Shown here: piece by piece, positions 11,596 through 24,800 of the stretch
Layout: each line of letters begins with the position of its first letter
How positions within the stretch are numbered: position 1 is the stretch's first letter
DNA from: Nereocystis luetkeana
Lineage: Eukaryota > Sar > Phaeophyceae > Laminariales > Laminariaceae
NCBI GenBank assembly: GCA_031213475.1
Contig: JARUPZ010000014.1
Span: forward strand, 868,001-932,000
Direction of reading: 5' to 3'
DNA: 64,000 nucleotides
Position numbers and translations under genes: made by a program
Notes under the pieces: generated by a model
Told to the model about the DNA's origin: nothing
The model's input: only the letters and a program-made list of their open reading frames with translations
The model's database searches: none

Positions 11596-12813
11596 CTCGT
11601 GGTAGTACCCCACAGCTTCTCCCAACTCTCGCAGTCTGATGCAGTCGTTCGACGCCTCCGCAAATAAAGCCGACTTCAAGAACTCCGGCGCAGAAACCAG
11701 CTGACCGTCCGCAGCCCCCACAGCCACCGCCAACACCCGGCGCAAGAACTCCGAGATCGCGCGGTGCTTCGCCGGCGCATCCTTCACCCTCACCCTTGCT
11801 CTCCTGCCCCGTCCGCCACCGCCCCCGACCACCCCCCCCATCCCTACCGCCTCCTCCATCGGTGGAGTCCGTCCTCCATACCCTATCCCCTCCGCGCGCC
11901 CTCCAGCGTCCATCTCCATCGACGGGTCTCCATTTATCCGCCCGACATACGACCGTCCAACCCCCGCCATCCTCGCCGATTGGTCAAAAATTCCACTTCC
12001 ATCGTGAGACCTTCCGACGTCCCGAATCCGGGGCGGCTGGTCTCCAGTACCCGTCCCCTCTCGAGACCACCTGTCTCTTTTCCTCGTCGACTGGTCCTGA
12101 TTCCCACCCCCCGCTACATCAGACGATGAAGACCTTCCGAGGTCGACCATCCTAGATGGTGGTGGCGACAGGCGCCCCCGCCCTTCAATCTCCATCCTTG
12201 ATGATGTTGGCGGCTGCTCCCCACCCCCCACCCCCGTGTCAGAAGGCCCACTTACGTCCATCATTGTTGGCGACCGCACCCCACCCCTCTGTCCGTCGGG
12301 AGGTCCCCCGACGCCCTCCCCCGCCCCCACCGCGGGATGCTTCGTGTTGCCCCCTGCTCTAACCTCGGTCACCACCCAAACGTCCCCCCCTTCCAGCGCA
12401 ACACGTTTATTGCTTCCGCCCACACTATCCTCCACTGCCGTCACCCCGACATCTCCCCTGACCCTAGGGTGTTTGCTGCTGCTTCCACCTCCCCGAACCC
12501 CGCCCACCTCCACGCCACCCCCCATCGCGAAACGTGTGCTGCTCCCACCTTCCCAATCTCCGGCTTCGGTGACCACACCAACCCGGCCCCGGGCCTCCGC
12601 CAGAGTCTGGCTCGCGCGCGCGCGACGGTGCTCCTCTTTCCACCCCCCCTCTTCCTCCATCCCGACCGCTACAGCCCCTCGTGCCCGCTGGCCTTGCAAA
12701 ATGTTTTCGACCGCTTCCCACCCGTCGCCGCCGAAGGTGTCCAGCGCCGCCGCCACCTCTGGAGAGGAAGAAGAGGCGCAAGGAAGAGAAAAGGCTACCG
12801 CCTCGAACCAGGC
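11596..12813 (-). CDS. exon 9 of the large minus-strand gene (residues about 858-1263)
   Basis: The acceptor GTGGTTTTCCAG precedes AWFEAVAFSLPCA and the donor follows YYHE (GAG then GTGAGC). Ends at both sides look folded: EVAAALDTFGGDGWEAVENIL at the start and RAISEFLRRVLAVAVGAADG...LRELGEAVGYYHE at the end. Between them about 250 residues are Gly/Ser/Arg/Asp-rich with two sets of degenerate repeats, one around SSKHPRVRGDVGV/NKRVALEGGDVWV and one around DQPPRIRDVGRS/DQSARMAGVGRS. That points to a disordered, repeat-expanded insert. The other strand is also open over much of the exon, but its frames lack splice logic. Confidence 0.75.
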
Positions 12814-15800
12814 CTGGAAAACCACCACCACCTGGTATGAAGCAATCCGTGCCATGCCGCAGGGTAGGTGAGAGGTTGGGTAAACGATGTCGATATTGGT
12901 GAGGGTGGGTGGCTGATTGCGCATGCATGAACTGGGGCGTGCGTATTGAACTTTGACCTGGATCGAGGACGCGTATAGGGAGCTTTGGTTGGGGAAGGCA
13001 AACCGAACCTCATATTTGCCATGACACTGGGTTCCTGCCAGTGGCAGGAAGCGCGCTCCGTTGATGAAAAGAAATACCTCCTCCTGGAAAAAAAATAAAA
13101 AAATAAAAAACGGTTTCAGAAAAACGAGTGCACGCGCAATCCGATCTGCAATAAATCCCTCGTGGGCTACTTACTCGCAGGCCCACTTACAACGAGCACC
13201 ATTGTAAATTGTGAAGACAAAGACTCATGCCTCGGGAGGTGTTGGGATCGCACTTTCAACCCTGTTAGGACTGCAGTCCCGGTTTAGGCCCCAACTATTT
13301 AGAAACTGAGTGGTTTTTGCCCACAGACCGGACTGCAGCCCTAACAGGGCCAGAAAAAACGCTTTCGACTGACGGAGCTCCTCAACTGTCCAACTTACCC
13401 ACGACAAGTTTATTCGATGTGCATGGCATGTCAAAAATTTCGAGCCCTAAGGTGGCGTGCATCGGGCTAGGACCGCAGTCCCGTTTTGGGGGCAAACTAC
13501 TTAAAGTTGGAGCGGTTTCTCCCCAAAACGGGACTGCGGTCCTAAAAGGGTTAATGACTCTCGATAGTTTCAAAGTCGGTTGTAGGGTGGGATATGGAGG
13601 TGCTGTACCGCAACCAAAATAATAAGTCCCGCCCAGAACTGTAGCGCGGCTTGAGCCTCATTAATACCCCTTGCACCCCATAGACACTCCGTTTGGGCAC
13701 AATTGTCGTCCATCATGCATTGCCACACGCCATGCTCGTCCTTGGTCTATCCTAGTGTTTGCCCACCTCCGCTGCACCTCCGCCCCACCCTGGGTAGTCT
13801 CACTACCGGCACTATAACGGCAACCGGCACCAGTTACTCCGCACCCTGCCCCACTAGGCAATCCCATCTGCTGTGCCAAGCGATTTCACAGGGCACCAAA
13901 GTGGGCAAACGGAACTATAGCGGGACCGCTACCGCGCTGCATACTAAAACCTATTTAGCATGCTATCGTGAAGAGCTCTCTCTAATACTATGAATACTAT
14001 ACCCCACCCGTCAACCGAACTTGACAACACACACGTTCTACAACATACGGTAGGGATTCCCCCTTGATGCGGTCTGCGTAGGGCGGTATCCCGATATAAG
14101 ACGGTTAAAATCGCTTTGCGCCACCGGAGAACTGCAGTTACAGTATATACAGCCTGGAACGAATAAGGCGGCCTCCCCCTATAAGGCGGTCATATTACTC
14201 TTGCTGGCACACCACCGCCTGCCTCACCGAGGAACCCCCCAAAGTTTTTTTGTTTTTTTTAACAGCTGTGAGATCCAGGATTTCGTCGAAACTGATATTT
14301 TGCAAGCTGCGTGTGATGCTTCGATCTCGCGTACTGCGGGTTTAATATGGCCTCATGCAGGGAATACAGTCCGTATGTGAGGGAGACAAAACCTGATGAA
14401 CAGGAGCGCACCTACTTTTTTCTGCGCCTCCTGGCTTAAGGAGGAACTCCATACTACAAGTAGCCTACAAGTAGTACTACTAGGATTAAGTCGCCAAAAA
14501 ACTGTCCTTCGAGAAAACATGAAAAGTGCAACCCGACGGCCTCAACGCTGTTAGGACTGCAGCCCCGTTTTGGGGACAAAAACCACTCAAATTGGAAGTA
14601 TTTTGTCCCCAAAACGGGACTGCGGTCCTAAAAGGGTATACAACGAATAACATTTAAAAAAACGCCTAAACGGTGCTCCGACGATAAGGCACACCTTGTT
14701 GGGTAGTTCCTGGGTCGACCCTTCTAGGACCGCGGCCCCATTTTTGGGGGACCAACCACTCCAACCATCGAATTCTAGACCAGTTTTTCCCCAAAACGGC
14801 ACTCCAATTTACCCTAAAAGGATCCATCAAACCTTTCGGGACCCCCGACATCTCTCGGACCAAAACAATGGTTGAGAAACTTTGTTGGCATCAACCATTG
14901 GACCATCTACGGGCAGCGTGAGCGCCGAGCAATGCAGAACGGGTATAGGATAATTTCGTGCCCGTGCCGTTCACCGTGCACACGACTCCTTTCGACCATT
15001 GTAACTCGGGACACCAACCAGGGCGCATTCATCCCCCAATCAAGCAGTGCAGTGGTCGATCGGTCGGTCGGTCGGCCGGTCGGTCGGTCGGTCGGTCGGT
15101 GTACTGAAATCGTCGGGTTTTTTCGTCGTCATGTTTTTTGCAGCATAGGGCCCATCTTAACGGGGACATTTACTTTTTTCAATTTGATTTTTTTGTTTTT
15201 TTTTCTAATTTAATTTGCATTTGATTGGCCGAAGAAGAGTGAACGAATAAGCAGGAAAATTGGAAAATTTCAATTCGAGTAAAAAGTCTTTTGGGACTTT
15301 TTTCGTGTGATTTTTTATTTCAATTTGGAATTTGGGAGTTCCTCGGTCTTGATGTAGCAGGTTCATGGTGGGTGAACACCCTCGGGGGAGTCTGGGGCGA
15401 TTCTTGGGCGCTTCGGTGACCACGATCGAGGCGCTAAAACGCGAACCTCAACGAGAGGTGACCGGAGTAATAGCCGCGCCCTCGCCGACACACCAGAGCG
15501 CATCGCACCCCGGCGGTGGCGCCTCAAAAGTAATCATGGCGGCCGCAATCCCAATTTTCGGCCTGCTCGGTCGGCCAACAATCACGAAAACCGAGCCAAC
15601 AAGCAAAAAAAACGGAGGGTACGCTCGAGACCTCGATAGCTGCATCACCGCAGCTGTTCCGCGCGTGGCGCTTAAGGGCTTACTCCGCCCACCCAAGATA
15701 CCCCGAGAGTGATAGCTTCCTATCCTGCGCCATCAAAAAGAAAGAGGGGCTGGCGGTGGCGGCGCGCACGCGGCAGCGCAAACCTTCGCTCTCGTCTACG

Positions 15801-18800
15801 CGCGTCGCTGTTTGTCGGCTGGGCGTTGTGTGCCGCGGCGCGTTCTTCCAGATTATTCCGAAATATTTCTTGATTGACAATTAATACGCCGTTCCCCGAC
15901 AGGACACAAACACGTTTTTTTTCAAGTCAAATTAAAATTCACTTGACCTTAAAATTTTATTTCCAAATAGCGTTCCCCGTTAAGATGGGCCCGAAAGATA
16001 CCCTTCACGTGACTCGCCAGACACCTCACGGCGCTTCGCGCTTGGTGCAAGCGAATGTCTGCCTGGTCGATGAAAACCCGACATGCTTCCGTCCCGGCAT
16101 TGCAGGGATGCGAGGGTCTATCGTCATACGACTACGGTCATGCATGAGATCGAGTACATGTCTCCCATCGAGTACACCCCCCCCGTCTAAAAGCCTCCCA
16201 ATATGGTTACTAGGGTTTAGGGGCAACATGGCAGTCCCGATCACAGTCTGGCCGAAAACATGCAATAAGCAGTAAGGCATGCCCCCTAGCACTCGTCGAA
16301 ACCCATGCACGTACTTTCGTACCGCTCTGTCCAGAAACATGTGCTTCACTCTAATTCCAAGTATTTCGCCCCCCAACCGTCCCCCAAACTGGAGCGTACT
16401 CCTAAAATGACCCTTCTAGGCCTGCAGTCCGGTTGGGGGGACAACCTTACTTGGAATTTGGATGGTTTTCCACGAAACGGGACTGCAGGCCTACAGCAGA
16501 AGGGGTTACCAGCCGGTTTTTCCTATTGAGCATTCATTGCTTTGGCGAAGAAAAAAAAGGGATCATCGAAAACATGTTTGCTTCGTTTTTGTAAAAAGAC
16601 GGATTTCCCCTCACAGTCAAAACGTACACCTTAAAAATATTGCCATGTGTGACAGCCGTCGATGACAAACGAAAAATAATACCAGGGTAGTAACAAAAAA
16701 AAAAGTCGGGCAGACGCGAGATATCGAAGATCCGAGGAAATCGGGATTTATGGGCGAGGCGCCTCGCCCCCTAGTATCATTTTTCTGAAATCCTCTGGTT
16801 TTTACGAGCCTGTCCAAGCTGATGTTGATTTTTGCGAAATGGCCAAAGGATAGCATACACCCCCTCGGTATCTATCGCCCCCCCGGTTGGGTTGGCGTCG
16901 GTTGGAAACGACACTGTAAAACATGCCGCTCACTACGTGAGCTAGACAACCAGGGTAGCGTTTTTTTTTTTTGGGCGGTCACCCACAGCTGGTTGTCGAG
17001 TTAGATCATTCGTGCGAGGTGAAGAACCTTTTACTCCGCACAAATGGATTGGTCATATCACGTAGTGTTCAAGGTAAGGCACCCAAGAGGCAGTTACATA
17101 GTACTCCCATTGCTGTCTCTGGAAATGTCTACACCGGAGATTATATTAAGTCATTGAAGCTGTCATTCATATGCAAGTCCGCCTCACAAGCGGTTCTTAG
17201 TAGGATGCGGCTCACCCTTCATGCGACTCGCCAGACACCTCACGGCGCTTCGCGCTTGGTGCAAGCAATGTCTGCCCGGTCGGTGAAAACCCGACATGCT
17301 CCGTCCCAGCATTATAGGGATGCGAGGGTCTATGGTCATACGACTACGGCCATGCATGAGATCGTGTACACCTCTCCTACCGAGTACCCCCCCCCCCCGG
17401 CCATTTTTAGCCAAACGGGGGCATAGGCAAAACACACCTGCGGGAGGCGTTCCCACGTCTCCCGAACGGCTCCGAATTAATTTGTGACGTGCTGGAAAGG
17501 TGTCCGCAGCCCATGCCGAGCACGACGCCCGACTTTTTCTTTGTTTTCGGGGACGTGGTTGGGGCAATATACCGGCTCCGCCGCGCAGGAGGGGTTAAAA
17601 TACTTCTAGCTTTTGACCAAAAGTTGCGGGGGTATGCCCTCCCAACTCTACTAAATTTATGTAATACCCCCGCATGACCATCATCTTACCCCCCTTTGAC
17701 CGAGTCCCTACCCCGCAGTGACCACTTAGCGCAGCCCCAGAAACAGCTATAAACATGTGTACACGTCACCCCACACAGCAGCCCGAACAGCCCGAGGTCG
17801 GAGCATCCAGCAGTTGCGAGTAGTCTACATCGAAATATACAGAAAGCACACACGGGGCAACGAACAACATACAAAATCAATAATATATATTATTCAAGCA
17901 CGTACAAGTCTTTGCAACGTACCAAATAAAAATCGGAAGAAAAATAAGAGGGTGGGTGGGTGGGTGGGTGGGTGATATGGGAGTGGGTCGTGTGTACTAG
18001 GTCTACAATGAGACACTGCAGTGCACAGCGCATTATTTCCAATAATAACGAAAAGTCACAGGAGGAAAATTCTGACAAGATGAGATGAGAGTAGTGGCTG
18101 CCGCCGCTTGCTGTCTTTGTTCTTCAGGTTGGTTTTGGTCTGCCTTGTTTGCGGCCTCTGTCATTGTTTGTAGTCTGCTTTGTTTCCCCCCTTGGCTTTC
18201 TTCATGTGTTGGAGTTTTTGCCGTTTCTCTTCCTGCCCATGTACTTCGCATGCATTTTCCCGTGTGCTGGTTGCTGTTGCCGGGTGTGCGTGTTCGCCGT
18301 GTTGCCTGGTTACTTGTCTGTTGCTGTCTGCTTAGCGAAAGTCAGTGGTGTCTAAGTTTAGACCTAGTGCACACGATCCACTCCCATCATCACCCACCCA
18401 CCCACCCACCCACCCACCCACCCACCCAGCCCCCTTTTTCCTTCCGAACTGATCAGGTACATTGCAAAGGTTTTGTGTGTTTTTGTATCAAAGATGTTTT
18501 ATTTTTGTATGCCGTTTGTTGCCCCGAGTGTGCTTTCTGTATATTTCGATGTAGACTGCTCGCAACTGCAGGATGTTCCGACCTCGGGCTGTTCGGGCTG
18601 TCGTGTAGGGTGACGCGTACACATGTTTATAGCTGTTTCTGGGGATGTGAAAAGTGGTCATTGCGGGGTAGGCGCTCGGGCTAAGAGGGGGAAGTAGTGG
18701 CCCCGCGAGGGCACTACATAAATTTAGGAGAGTTGCGGGGGCATACCCCCGCGACATTTGGTAAAAAGAGGGAATTAGTTTGACCCCTCCTGCGCGGCGG

Positions 18801-21800
18801 AGCCGGTATATAGCCCCAACAACGTCCCCGAAAATGAAGAAGGAGGCGGGCGTGCTCGGCATGGGCTGCGGACACCTTGCCAGCTCGTCAGAATGGAATT
18901 CGGAGCCCGTTGGGACACGTGGGAACGTCTCCCGCGGGCGTGTTTTACCTACAATCCCATTTGGCTAAGAAGGCCGGGGGGTGTGCCCCCCTTTGGCCAT
19001 TTCCCAGACTGTTTTGTTGTTGTGGATCGCTAGCTATCATCAATGAACACATCGCATGGGTTAAACTTCGACTGCGAGGGAAATACATACCGGTTCCTGG
19101 TATAGTCCAAGTTAATTTTCGACTTTGAGGGAAATACAACTGTTGTCTCCTTTCGGCCTTATCACTCTTAGAACCGCAGTCCCGTTTGGGGTACACCCCA
19201 GTCAAAATTAAAAGGTAGTTTGTCCCCAAAACGGGACTGCAGCCCTAACAGGGCTATGGAGTCCACTCTCATTTCGGAGACTTGAATTAAACTCTTGGAA
19301 TGAGAGTGGAGTCAAAAGTAGGTTCATAAGGGTTGAAAGTCGACCCTCCTTCTCATCGAAAGGGCAATTTTCAGCAAGGAAAATCGGCTGTTCCTTCTGC
19401 CTGTTATGCACGGTAGCCCGGCTCACCCCAAGCATACCCCCATCCCTACCCCTCGTACTTCCCATGGAAAGGCTCACCTCGAAGAGGGAGATGGCGTAGC
19501 AGCCGAGCTGGTGAAGCGAGTCCAGGCTGCGCTCAGCGGCCAAGCAGACGCGAGCAGCGGAGAAAGGTCCATCGAGAGCTCCCAGAGAGTCTGTCGGCTG
19601 GGCGTACTGCTTCTGGCGCTGCTGCTGCTGCTGCTGCTGCGTGTCCTCTGCGGATAGTTGGAGCAGCTCTCGGAAGTCGACGTGCGCTTGGACGGGATGG
19701 GACGGGGCGGCACTCTCGTAGAGCGCGTACACGTTCACGGTGGTGTTGGTGGTGGTGGTGGTGTTGGTGATCGTCGTGGTAGTGTTGGCATTGGCGACTT
19801 TGGCGTCGGTGCTAGCGTTGGTGGTGGTGGTGGTGGTGGTTGTAGTGGTGACGGTGGTGGGTGATTGGGAGGGGAATCGTGTATCTGGATCGTCTCTAAG
19901 CGCGTGCTGCTGCTGCTGCTGCTCGAGAGCATGGGGGTGGCCATCGTGACTCCGCTGTAAGAGTAACGCCGGAATCGATGCGACTCCTTGATCGTTCCGG
20001 GGGAGAATGCCTCGGTTCTCTAGGAGACCGGGGCACAGCTTGTCCGCGATCGGCGACACCAAGCATGGAGCATCTGTGACCGTCAGGATCGGTTTCACCT
20101 TAGAGGGAAAGAAAGGAAAGGAAAGGAAAGGAAAGGAAAGAAAAAGAAAAGGAAAGAGCCCAAGGGAAGGAAAGGGAAGTACGTCACATCAGGAGGGAGC
20201 TGCTGTCGTCGTTATGTACAGGCACGGCACCTTCGCGTCTGTCAGAATCGGCTTCGACTCGAAGGAAAGGAAGGAAAAAGGAAAGCTGAAATATTGCGTT
20301 TGTTTTCATGCGCGGCAACTATGTTTCTGCCAGGAATCGGCTTCTTGACCTTGAAGGAAAGGAAAGGGCAGGGAAGGGAAGGAGAGGAACGGAAAGAAAA
20401 AGAGGGGAAAGACATTTCATCAGGAGAAAGCTGTTGTTGTTGCATAGCCGATGTATTGGCAAACGTATCAGTCCCTGACAGGCACCCCGCTGGAGGCGTA
20501 TCCGCCGGAGTCACGCGTTTTCCCCATGCCAGGTACGTTCCATAGTTCCATCAGAAATATGTTAGCATACGTAGCTCCCTTGTCTTCTAAAATCGTATAG
20601 GCCAAAATAGCAATAGAAGGAAATAGGTGGGAACAAGTACACCGCTCTACGAAAGTACACAGCAGAACTGGGAACGCGGTAACAACAAGGACGGCGTGTG
20701 AAAGTACGGTACAGGTACAACAGTAACCCCGGCAGATGATGATCTAGCTCTTTCAGGGCAGATAGATAGATATGTATTCCTGATCTGTATGAGCTGTATG
20801 ATATGTATGATCTAGCTCGTGTTGCCGGGTGGGAGCCGTGTATTCTGCATGATCTATGTAGCACGTGTTTACTGGGTTGGACCTGTACTACTGTTGTATA
20901 CAGACCCCGCACAACCTCTCACATTGGCAGGTGGAGAACTATTCATAGATGACCTATCTGTAGATAGATCTGATAGATTAGCATCTGACTGCCCGAGGTG
21001 TGAAATGTTTCGAATATATCGAAAGGAGCCCATGCGCTGTTGTGGCGCGAAAACAAAAGACACACACTTGAACACAAAAAACACAAAGATCACAAACAAA
21101 CAAACAAAAACAAAACACAAAACCCTCGACAGATACACACGTGCTCGTATCGTATACGACCAGGTACAAAGGTGTTCCAGCTTTCGGATGCGTTTGGACG
21201 CGGGGTGACTGACGCAAGGGTAAAATCCGATGTCTTTTGCGCAGCCGAAAAACAATGAAAATTCCACCAGCCGTTGAAAGACTGAAGTCTGCGTAGCCCA
21301 AAAGAGCGCAAGGCATCCAGACCAGCAAAGCCACAGCGACCAGCGAACATGAATCGGTTCATCTATCTACATATAAAGTTCTTATACGTATATTAGATAT
21401 ATAGCAGCTCACCTGCAAGTGTCTGAGCCCGTCTACGACCATGCTCGCCGTGCTCTCCTCCTCTGCGACCAGCAAGTGCCCGCACACCACCCCATCAGGG
21501 CTAAAGAAGCCCTTGACGACCGCTCCCACCGCCTTCCCCCCCTCCCGCCCCCTCCCCGCCGCCGCAGCAGCAGCAGCTGCTCTCCTTTCCTCGAGCACCA
21601 CAGGGCATAGTTTGCCCCCTCCCGACTCCTCCCACAGTGCCTTCAAACACTTGACCAGAGACTCGTTAGTGGAGAACCTTTCGAGGCGTTTCGGGCGGCG
21701 AAATATAATGAGGCGTTTCGGGCGGCGTAATTATGGAGGCGTTTCAGGCGGCGTAAAAACGAGGTAAATTGTTGGGAAACGGTATTATGTAGATGAAACC

Positions 21801-24800
21801 TTTACGGGCCGGTCCTAACGAGGGGAAAAAAAAAACGAAGTAAAAAAGCGAAATAAAAAAACAAAGAGCAGAACTAATAGAGCACGTGAGTTTTATTGGC
21901 CAAATTAAAAAAATAGAAGAAAAGATCCCGATACCTCCGTGCCAAATAAACGAAAGATGGGTTATCCAGCGTCGAAGAGGAACATAGGAGGAGCTCGAAG
22001 CGTTGGGATGAAGTTCCGATAAAGTTTCTACGGCCGGCTGGCAAGCGCACGATGGCCGAGGTAGTGCATGTGGCGGCCACGCGGCTTGTCTGCTGACGGC
22101 GCGAGCACATATGGGTAGGGAATCACCATGGGGTGCCCCCGCAAGAAACCGGGGGATCAGGAAGTGGCTGTGGCGGTAAATTTTTCGACATGAGTTCTAC
22201 TCAACATCCAAACGTCTGCCATCGAACAGCCATGGCCGATACACAAGTTCTAGAGCACTCCGGAGGGAGCGGGTTGGACCACGAGAACCGCCTGCTGTGA
22301 AGGGTGCCTCACGCGTGCGAGTTGCGTCTATCCACCGTCGCTGTCCAGCGCTATCGCCGGGGATCACGTGCTCTGTGGTGGTTGAGCCATTTTGAAAAGT
22401 TGCACCGCGTACAAATTCGACTCGGCTTCTTTTTAGTTCGTCTTTTTTCTTCTGTTTTTTTTTTCGTTGCAACCTGCTGTTTTTCGCGAAAAACGAAAGT
22501 CTGTTCGTTTTATTTCGTTTTTTTTTCCCCCGTTAGGACCGGCCCTAAAAGACGAAACAAAATGTTATGCCATTCTGGACGGGATATAGGGAACGTCCGT
22601 GTATTGAAACGTTATGACCAGGGACTCGTTCGTGGTACCCCTGACGAGGCGTTTCAGGCGGCGCAATAGCCGGGTGGGTTGGATGTGAAACGAACTTGAG
22701 GGCGAAAAATAATTTCGGATACCATTTTTTCCGGATTTTTAGGGCCGGTTCGGTGTTCATATCAACACAAAACGGTCCTTACATTTCCACAGGTGATACA
22801 CTGGCAACGGCTAGACTGGCAAAGGCTATAACCTCTACTGACCACTCATGATACCCTTCCCTCCATCGAAGCACCGCCGATAGACACTTTGAACCTCTGG
22901 CTACTGGCGATATATACTGGCTACTGACTGCGTACTGGATACTGGTGATATACTGGCCACTAACTACACAGTCTAAAATTTTAGACTGGCTGCTGGTGAT
23001 ACAATGAACTACTGGCTGCATATTCGCTGGCTATCAGCTGGCAACGTATTGGCTGTGATTGTAGCCACTGGCCTTTTGACTCACTTGCTGATGCCCTTCC
23101 CTCCCTCGTAGCACCGCCGATAGATGTTCTGGAGCTCGACCTTCGACATCGACTGGAGCGCCACAGCCCCATCCTCCCCGAGAAGCCGCACAAGCACCGT
23201 CGGGTCTCCCCCCCCCCCCCTCGCCCCCGCCCCCGCCCCTCGGTCCCCATTGGCATCAGGCACCTCCGGGCGCTTTTTGGTGGACCGTCGAGTGACCCGG
23301 TTACTCAGACGGTTACCCGGAGCTAACAAAGTCGCCGTAGCGACGTTCTTGGCCACGTCATTGGCAACGTCCAGACGCTCCTCGAAGATCATGGTTGACA
23401 TCATGGACACCTTCAGCAGCTGGTGCTGTAGGTCCGCGTCAATGTGCGTCTCTTCATCTTTTTCTTCTTCTTCTTCTTCTTCTTCCTGCTCTTCTTCGCA
23501 GGCGGTATTGAGTTGGCCAGCCGGGGGGGGGGCGGGGTTGCTGTTCCGAGGGGCCAGTTTGCGGCTGGTGCAGTCGCCAACCGACAGCAGTTCGGGATAG
23601 CACCCGTAAAGGTAACTCTTGTAGTCGTAGGGGTGGTCAGTCAGCGCTTCGAAGGCGAAGTAGGCGTCCTTAAGCTGGCCGATGAAGTGGTCCGACCCAA
23701 TCCTGAGCGGGGAGATGAAACGGGAGAGGAGGTAGATAAAAAAGGGAACGCGGGAGAGCGCAAGAAGTGAGTAGATACGCCTCGAATGTATCGTGTGAAC
23801 TCCATCCGAAAAAAACAAGTGTGTATGCTTTAGGATGCAAATATATCGTTTGGGTTTTAGTGCTTATCCACTAAAAATCCATGCAATTATCTACCCGGGT
23901 TTAATATGCCATAGGTACGATACGCCACGCAAAGCTGCAGTAGATTACCAAATAAACCTGAACACCCATTCACGAAATATACAAAATAATCGAAATTCGA
24001 TCAACCACGTTTGATATTGTTTAGTTTTGTAGCAGCGCTCACTTTAGGCTTTTCAACTTGTTGAGTTTTTCACATGTTCGCGTTTTTGATTTCGCATGCT
24101 TCGTTTCATCTATTAAGATTGGGGGTGATTGCAACTTACTGTAGGTGGTGGCGTGACTCACAAATGCAATCACGCGATGTGACGGAAGGTGGCCGCTGAA
24201 TCACTGAATCAGGGGCCACGATCGAAATGTCCCCACGATTTTTCAAGAAGGCCTTACAAAAATATTGAAAACTGCCTCCTTTTACATTTTTTTGCACGGT
24301 CGTTTTCGCATACTTGTTTTTAGGGGGGGGGTTTTAGCCGTTGCCAAGCGTATACTACTGTATCCGTGGGAATTTTGAGGGGTAACGAGATCAAAAACGA
24401 TACACAGGGTGCAGTGCTGCTGTGCTGATACTTTTTACGTTCCTGAGGGGGTTCCAGAAAAATCTAGAGGCACGTTTGGGAAGAGGGGGTAGGGGTTTGC
24501 GGGATCGTGACGGCAAAAACCGGTGACGTGACCGACGTGACGTGGTGACACGTGCGTACCGGGAGACGTTATTCCGTTATTTCCCCATCTTTTGCGTTTC
24601 ACGTTTTCCGTTCCACACGTTTCGCTTCACCATGTTCCGTTTCACATGTTACGTTTCACATGTTACGTTTCAAGAACCACAAACGGTAGATACAACGATC
24701 ACGTGTCACCGCTTCGCCAGGAACGGTTGCTTGCGCGTGAGGGCGTATCCAAACAGAATCGAAATCGAAAATCGAATCGATAATAAACAAGGCGCTGATT

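Noticed and set aside
11764-12155. Plus-strand frames of about 120 codons
   Set aside because: They lie antisense to exon 9 and lack splice or family support.
12236-12871. Plus-strand Pro/Ser-rich frames of 167-211 codons
   Set aside because: They are shadows of exon 9 of the large minus-strand gene, which has matching splice phases.
17184-17567. 127-codon minus-strand frame
   Set aside because: It crosses the junction of the R1 repeat and the foldback element, two unrelated repeats.
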